From: Nitrososphaeraceae archaeon
Lineage (GTDB): Archaea > Thermoproteota > Nitrososphaeria > Nitrososphaerales > Nitrososphaeraceae
Direction of reading: 5' to 3'
NCBI GenBank assembly: GCA_030038695.1
Contig: JASHSN010000337.1
Coordinates: 1-7,709, forward strand
DNA: 7,709 nt
The translations under genes were made by a program, and so were the position numbers. The notes beneath the pieces were generated by a model. That model did no database searches. It had not been told where the DNA came from and worked only from the letters and a program-made list of their open reading frames with translations. The first letter of the stretch is position 1, and the number at the start of each line of letters is the position of its first letter. Shown here piece after piece: positions 5,116 to 7,709 of this stretch.

Positions 5116-5163
5116 GACATTGACGATCACATGCCTAATGGCAATCCACACGGTAAGACATAA
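5065..5163 (+). pseudogene. Broken partial paralogue of the secreted repeat protein
   Basis: The frame opens after TGA at 5062-5064 and gives 32 residues to TAA at 5161-5163: CYAQPNNPQGKIIGNPHDID, then DHMPNGNPHGKT. The segment YAQPNNPQGK resembles the post-signal-peptide junction (AHAQ) of the upstream gene joined directly to its repeat. Immediately upstream, in another frame, a hydrophobic FLLLITMML stretch (5043-5069) could be the matching signal-peptide remnant, which would require a frameshift. It lacks its own start codon. It probably arose by duplication of the neighbouring gene followed by decay, or it may be the gene's former C-terminus separated by mutation. Confidence 0.4.
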
Positions 5164-5310
5164 AGGGAAGTGTTCAACCGATACTAAGAGATAACAACAA
5201 ATCGTGTAGCGGACCCTACATTCTAAGGGATTATGTCTAAGACATTATAGATCAAAGTGGCACAGAGCCCTGAGTATCATGCCAGGTACAATAAACAGAT
5301 TGTAGAAGTA

Positions 5311-5421
5311 TCATACTAGCGCATAGGCCGCCTGAGACCAAACTTGTGCTACTTCTAGACCTGTCGCAAACAGTCCTATTACTACTGCGATAGAAGCTAT
5401 TGTTCTTAGTTTCTTTATCAT
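5311..5421 (-). CDS. 36-residue signal-peptide-like small protein
   Basis: The frame runs ATG to TGA and reads MIKKLRTIASIAVVIGLFAT then GLEVAQVWSQAAYALV. A basic N-terminus (KKLR), a hydrophobic core and small residues before the end (QAAYA) are typical of a secretory signal. It is either a tiny one-helix membrane peptide or the surviving 5' end of a gene for a secreted protein whose mature part has been lost. On this strand TTTAAATTTACATAC lies about 26-36 nt upstream of the ATG, a plausible TATA region with a very short or absent leader. The downstream DNA shows no continuation in another frame that I recognise. Confidence 0.4.
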   Translation of the reverse strand: MIKKLRTIASIAVVIGLFATGLEVAQVWSQAAYALV

Positions 5422-5493
5422 AGGTAATCTGTTAGCTGATACTAGTATGTAAATTTAAAACTCTCTAATATCAGTGAGAAGCAGCAGATGACA

Positions 5494-5631
5494 TTATAAA
5501 CCTGGCCTCCATGGCATATCTGTACCATATTCTTTCACTTTAGATTTTGGATGTTTATGAACGCCTTTATGGACTTCGTAATGTTTCTTATCTTCAAAAG
5601 ACATACCGCATTTTTTACATCTAAAGGTCAT
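5494..5631 (-). CDS. Small C2H2 zinc-finger protein
   Basis: The gene encodes 45 residues. MTFRCKKCGMSFEDKKHYEV is followed by HKGVH, giving a textbook C2H2 finger: Cys5-x2-Cys8-x12-His21-x3-His25, with the core aromatic Phe12 in place. A basic linker (KHPKSKVKEYG) and the tail TDMPWRPGL follow. Small single-finger C2H2 proteins are common in Thaumarchaea and may bind DNA, RNA or protein; the target is unknown. The frame is open much further upstream to an ATG at 5745, but that 38-residue extension overlaps a better small-protein frame (5633-5809), so the ATG at 5631 is chosen. It begins one base after that neighbour's stop codon, which suggests coupled translation. Confidence 0.7.
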   Translation of the reverse strand: MTFRCKKCGMSFEDKKHYEVHKGVHKHPKSKVKEYGTDMPWRPGL

Positions 5632-5632
5632 A

Positions 5633-5809
5633 TCATTTAAAACCATTATTGGCAAAATGCCATCCATCACAGAAATTTTTGGTATGTCCTGTTGGGCATT
5701 TAGTTTGATTTTGGTTTTGATTTTGAGCCGCCATTTCTCCAGCATTAAATTGAATATTGGCGTTGTTTATTGTGGCCAGAGCGTTACCAACAGGGTGACA
5801 TAGAATCAT
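5633..5809 (-). CDS. Small CPTGHTKNFCDGW-type protein, apparently lacking its signal peptide
   Basis: The frame from ATG 5809 to TGA 5633-5635 encodes 58 residues. It contains GNALATINNANIQFNAGEMA, a short NQNQNQ run, and KCPTGHTKNFCDGWHFANNG. Small secreted proteins with a C-P-x-G-H-T-x-x-F-C-x-G-(W/Y) core after an Asn/Gln-rich linker are, from memory, frequent in soil ammonia-oxidising archaea. Those start with a signal peptide, which is missing here: the start reads MILCHPVG, and the frame is closed by TGA near 5822. It is therefore possibly a 5'-truncated gene. It lies between the response regulator and the zinc-finger gene on the same strand, one base before the latter. Function is unknown. 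Confidence 0.45.
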   Translation of the reverse strand: MILCHPVGNALATINNANIQFNAGEMAAQNQNQNQTKCPTGHTKNFCDGWHFANNGFK

Positions 5810-5831
5810 ATGCTCTGCTTTTCATGGCGAG

Positions 5832-6221
5832 TTATGTCATCTGGGTATCATGGGCGATAATTTCATTTATGCGCTCTATCAGTACATCGTTATCAATTGG
5901 TTTTCTAATGAAATAATTGGCAGGTATTGAAGAAAATATATCTGAATATACGCCGTAGTACATTTCACCAGCCGTAAGAAAACAGATCTTAACCTTATTG
6001 TCTAATTTCCTTATTTCTAGATATAATTCAAAGCCATTTAGTTCAGGCATCCTAATGTCAAGTATTACTAAGTTGTATAAATGAGGTTTGAACTTATTTA
6101 ATGCTACAAGAGGATGTTCGTATGAATCCACTGCATATCCATACTCGATTAAAACCTTCTCTAGCGCAAAACAAAGATCCGATTCATCATCTACAAGTAA
6201 GATTCTCTTCATTTCATCCAT
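5832..6221 (-). CDS. Orphan single-domain response regulator (CheY-like receiver)
   Basis: The gene encodes 129 residues forming one complete receiver domain and nothing else. The acidic pocket is Asp11-Asp12 (ILLVDDESD), the phosphoacceptor is Asp55 (LVILDIRMPELNGFE), and the switch residues are Thr83 (FLTAGE) and Lys107 in the K-P dipeptide (IRKPID). All catalytic residues are present, so phosphotransfer should work. With no output domain it would act by protein contact or as a phosphate shuttle. No complete histidine kinase lies in the window. Start: ATG 6221 is used; an ATG three codons later (6212) is possible. CTTCTTATACG on this strand (about 6272-6282) is a candidate TATA box, which would give a leader of about 25-30 nt. 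The gene is divergent from the ribbon-helix-helix gene, with which it shares an A/T-rich intergenic region of about 240 bp. Confidence 0.93.
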   Translation of the reverse strand: MDEMKRILLVDDESDLCFALEKVLIEYGYAVDSYEHPLVALNKFKPHLYNLVILDIRMPELNGFELYLEIRKLDNKVKICFLTAGEMYYGVYSDIFSSIPANYFIRKPIDNDVLIERINEIIAHDTQMT

Positions 6222-6429
6222 AGATAGTAGCTTCGTGTGCCGAATAGATACCGACTATCGTTAATGAATCACGTATAAGAAGACTAGGATTTTTTTGTTT
6301 CATTATTTTTGAAAATGTGTTTAGAAGGTACAGTGCAATTATATTATTTCAGTTTCTGATGAATTTTTATTCTTGGGAATTAATATTAGAAATTCAGTAT
6401 TTTTTCGGAACTATTCCCTAAAAAAATCC

Positions 6430-6436
6430 TTATATA
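6430..6436 (+). promoter_or_regulatory. TATA box of the ribbon-helix-helix gene
   Basis: TTATATA within CCTTATATAG is centred about 27 nt before the TTG at 6460. It places transcription start at or within a few bases of the TTG codons at 6460 and 6463 and argues against the upstream in-frame TTG at 6373, which would precede the promoter. Confidence 0.5.
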
Positions 6437-6459
6437 GATACAAAACCCAATTTTTATAT

Positions 6460-7035
6460 TTGTTGACAGGAACCACGACAAGGGGGAAGAGTGAGAGTGT
6501 TACGTTTAGAATTGAGTCTGAAGCACTAAGGAATCTACGACGTGAAGCAGGACAAAAAGATATCAGTACCAATACGCTCATAAATAAATTAATAAAAGAT
6601 CACCTAAATTGGCATTCTAATGCAGCAAAAGCTGGTTTCATATCTATTAGAAGACCATTTATTTCGAAGATCATAAAATATCTACCTGAACAAGAAATTA
6701 TATCTCTGGCAGAATACGTGGGAAAGACCGCAAAGGATTCTATACTTCTTATGAGAAATGAATATACAATAAAGTCAACTCTAGATCTTTTAGAATCCTG
6801 GATAAAAATATCTGATCTTCCATACAGACATGAAGAGATGTCATACAGACATAATGAGACAAATAATCATCAGCAGAAGCACTCATATGTCATTCAACAT
6901 GATATGGGAATGAAAGTGTCTATATATTTGGCTAGATTATATCAATTCGTACTTGACGATCTTAACTTAGGACAAACCAAGATGATAAAATTTGATAAAA
7001 CTGAAAGTACATTAGCATTTACAATCGATTTTTGA
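6460..7035 (+). CDS. Ribbon-helix-helix DNA-binding protein with a conserved-looking C-terminal domain
   Basis: The gene encodes about 191 residues. Residues 13-51 are a ribbon-helix-helix (Arc/MetJ/CopG type) domain: strand SVTFRIES, helix EALRNLRREAGQKD, turn ISTN, helix TLINKLIKDHLNWH. These domains dimerise and bind operators through the paired strands. The remaining 140 residues include GFISIRRPFISKIIKYLP, a short tandem (YRHEEMSYRHNE, 122-133), a His-rich stretch and HSYVIQHDMGMKVSIYLARL; I recall similar tails on thaumarchaeal proteins of unknown role, possibly ligand sensing. No ATG exists before the domain. TTG at 6460 or 6463 is preferred because TTATATA lies 27 nt upstream; TTG at 6373 would add 29 residues of unconvincing basic sequence. 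It is divergent from the response regulator and may regulate that shared region. Confidence 0.8.
   Translation: MLTGTTTRGKSESVTFRIESEALRNLRREAGQKDISTNTLINKLIKDHLNWHSNAAKAGFISIRRPFISKIIKYLPEQEIISLAEYVGKTAKDSILLMRNEYTIKSTLDLLESWIKISDLPYRHEEMSYRHNETNNHQQKHSYVIQHDMGMKVSIYLARLYQFVLDDLNLGQTKMIKFDKTESTLAFTIDF
6821..6852 (+). repeat. 11-bp direct repeat inside the ribbon-helix-helix gene
   Basis: CATACAGACAT occurs at 6821-6831 and 6842-6852, 21 bases apart and therefore in frame. It encodes the duplicated PYRHEEM/SYRHNET element, probably an internal duplication of seven codons. Confidence 0.6.
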
Positions 7036-7052
7036 CCGGACCACAATGATGA

Positions 7053-7211
7053 GATCGATGGAGCAGATATGATTATAGCAACCCTTGTCTACAACTACTA
7101 AAAAATAATAAACTTTGTGCTGCGATTGTCGCCACCAGAGAATACATATTGACATCGAAAGGTAAGATAATATTAAAGCATATTTTGTCCATAGAAAAGG
7201 AAAAGAGGTAG
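7053..7211 (+). pseudogene. C-terminal relic of a winged-helix regulator
   Basis: After TGA at 7050-7052 the frame is open for 52 residues to TAG at 7209-7211 without an initiation codon at its head. It contains LQLLKNNKLCAAI, then REYILTSKGKIILKHILSIE and KEKR. The order Leu-rich helix, hydrophobic strands, YILTSKGK, amphipathic helix is what closes small archaeal winged-helix regulators (YxxTxKG followed by a helix). The recognition helix and N-terminal half are missing; only 17 bases separate it from the ribbon-helix-helix gene stop, so the 5' part was probably deleted. Its last codons supply the GAGGT ribosome binding site of the next gene. Confidence 0.4.
7205..7209 (+). promoter_or_regulatory. 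Shine-Dalgarno GAGGT for the Cys-rich small protein
   Basis: GAGGT lies 6 nt before TTG at 7216 and is complementary to the usual 16S rRNA 3' end. It is the best ribosome binding site in the window and is what supports a TTG start. It lies across the final codons and stop of the preceding frame, a coupled-translation layout. Confidence 0.5.
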
Positions 7212-7215
7212 GAAC

Positions 7216-7335
7216 TTGAAAGGTTGTAATAAGTGTCGTTCACGACAAGAATGGAAGAAATCGTTTTGTATTGAGTGTGGGGAAACGATATACATATGCC
7301 CATGTTGCCATGATTTTATCAACGCAGTTAGTTGA
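7216..7335 (+). CDS. 39-residue Cys-rich zinc-ribbon-like protein
   Basis: The frame from TTG to TGA reads (M)KGCNKCRSRQEWKKSFCIE then CGETIYICPCCHDFINAVS. It has three metal-binding-type knuckles: Cys4-x2-Cys7, Cys18-x2-Cys21 and Cys28-Pro-Cys30-Cys31-His32. Seven Cys in 39 residues with CxxC spacing point to a structural zinc site or sites; two CxxC pairs make a four-Cys zinc ribbon, and the third could add another ligand set. A strong GAGGT ribosome binding site 6 nt upstream supports the unusual TTG start. It follows the winged-helix relic with a 4-base gap between stop and start, so it was probably cotranscribed with that regulator. Role unknown: nucleic-acid or protein binding, or metal storage, are possibilities. 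Confidence 0.5.
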   Translation: MKGCNKCRSRQEWKKSFCIECGETIYICPCCHDFINAVS

Positions 7336-7351
7336 TATCTTCCTGGGGAGT

Positions 7352-7707
7352 CTAACAGGCATACAAAACATGGAGACCTGATAATATTTGACATGGGGGA
7401 ACCAAAACTGATTTTTTAGCTTTGTTTATGCAGTCTGAATAATTCGGAGCAGTTCCAATGTCACCCAAGACAAGTGCTCCTCTCATCCAATCTGGTACTA
7501 CCTGTAAGAGTCTCTTTGGTAGTCATCACTATCAGGAGGAGCATTTCTTAGTTGTTCCAAAAATCCTTTGACCTTCTCCCGCTCCTCTTTAGTCAAAGGC
7601 CTTCCACCAATACCTAATAATTCGTGATATTTCTCGCCCCATCCAGGTAATTCATTATCTAGCATATCATATAATACCCTCCGTCTTTCATCATGTTCCT
7701 CCTGCCG
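7352..7707 (-). pseudogene. Gene of unknown family split by a frameshift, 5' end outside the window
   Basis: Frame A enters from the window edge and runs to TAG at 7498-7500: 69 charged residues including VLYDMLDNELPGWGEKYHEL, then GGRPLTKEEREKVKGFLEQL and NAPPDSDDY. Frame B, shifted by one base, is open from just after TGA (about 7524-7526) to TAG at 7352-7354. It starts PKRLLQVVPDWMRGALVLGD, then IGTAPNYSDCINKAKK. Both halves are convincing protein, and the switch must lie within about 7498-7523, where no typical slippery heptamer is seen. An indel is more likely than programmed frameshifting. The tail of frame B (SVLVPPCQILSGLHVLYAC) looks less natural and may be out-of-register or rearranged DNA. 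The family is not named; the WMRGALVLGDIG core seems familiar from archaeal hypothetical proteins. Confidence 0.6.
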
Positions 7708-7709
7708 TT

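Noticed and set aside
4954..5151. Minus-strand 65-residue frame starting MWIA
   Set aside because: It is antisense of the NPQGK repeat; a similar MWIAYDFALG reading appears opposite the other copy, showing it is a by-product of the repeat.
5233..5245. 13-base palindrome ATGTCTAAGACAT in the 5164-5310 gap
   Set aside because: It could be an operator, but it is not near a convincing promoter and has no second copy. No gene was found in this gap.
5632..5745. N-terminal extension of the zinc-finger frame (MLEKWRLKIK...)
   Set aside because: It overlaps a better small-protein frame, has no family features, and its Lys/Ile runs come from a TTTTG-type repetitive stretch.
7073..7394. Two minus-strand frames of 73-76 residues
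   Set aside because: They are opposite the winged-helix relic and the Cys-rich miniprotein, with Ser/Phe/Leu-rich shadow composition and no motif.
1..7709. tRNA, rRNA, transposase, integrase or toxin-antitoxin pair
   Set aside because: None was recognised on reading both strands. The ribbon-helix-helix gene has no adjacent toxin-like frame; the neighbouring small frame resembles a winged-helix tail.

Overview
The window looks like a gene-poor, decaying accessory stretch of an archaeal chromosome, most likely a soil ammonia-oxidising Thaumarchaeote of the Nitrososphaera/Nitrosocosmicus kind. Several things suggest this: archaeal TATA boxes about 26 nt upstream of start codons with no ribosome binding site (leaderless mRNAs), tiny secreted proteins of a thaumarchaeal style (SSYQYG... 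with paired Cys; CPTGHTKNFCDGW), a DUF1059 protein, a 45-residue C2H2 zinc-finger protein, an orphan receiver-domain response regulator and a ribbon-helix-helix protein. The assignment is inferred from protein style; no rRNA or other phylogenetic marker is present.

Left third (1-2440). The end of an unknown gene (1-102) is followed by a start-less fragment (146-334, +), a small secreted protein (268-474, -) and, directly upstream of it, a broken gene (476-1004, -) carrying one frameshift and one in-frame stop. Next come a 51-residue one-helix membrane protein (1153-1308, +), two short dubious frames (1377-1621, +), a damaged 4-oxalocrotonate tautomerase gene (1780-1980, -), an intact DUF1059 gene (2058-2234, +) and the C-terminal relic of a sensor histidine kinase (2261-2437, -).

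Middle (2600-5200). An intact VOC/glyoxalase-fold gene lacking the usual metal ligands (2624-3022, +) is followed by an unassigned fragment (3095-3358, -), a Trp-rich protein with a possible winged-helix region (3448-3849, +), two further minus-strand fragments (3942-4232 and 4259-4500, the latter with a DNPPY methyltransferase-like motif), and a low-complexity Cys/Pro/Gly-rich secreted protein with a well-placed TATA box (4520-5005, +). That gene is followed by a candidate terminator and a broken partial copy of its repeat region (5065-5163).

Right third (5300-7709). Minus-strand genes are a 36-residue signal-peptide-like peptide, the C2H2 zinc-finger protein, a CPTGHT-type small protein one base upstream of it, and the response regulator. 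Divergent from the regulator is a ribbon-helix-helix protein (6460-7035, +), followed by a winged-helix C-terminal relic whose end carries the ribosome binding site of a 39-residue Cys-rich zinc-ribbon-like protein (7216-7335, +). The window closes with a minus-strand gene split by a frameshift (7352-7707).

No coherent multi-gene pathway is visible. The unifying theme is many small secreted and metal-binding proteins and regulators set among gene relics in both orientations. Six or more separate relics make this a gene graveyard, or the remains of integrated and rearranged DNA, although no transposase, integrase or attachment site can be recognised.
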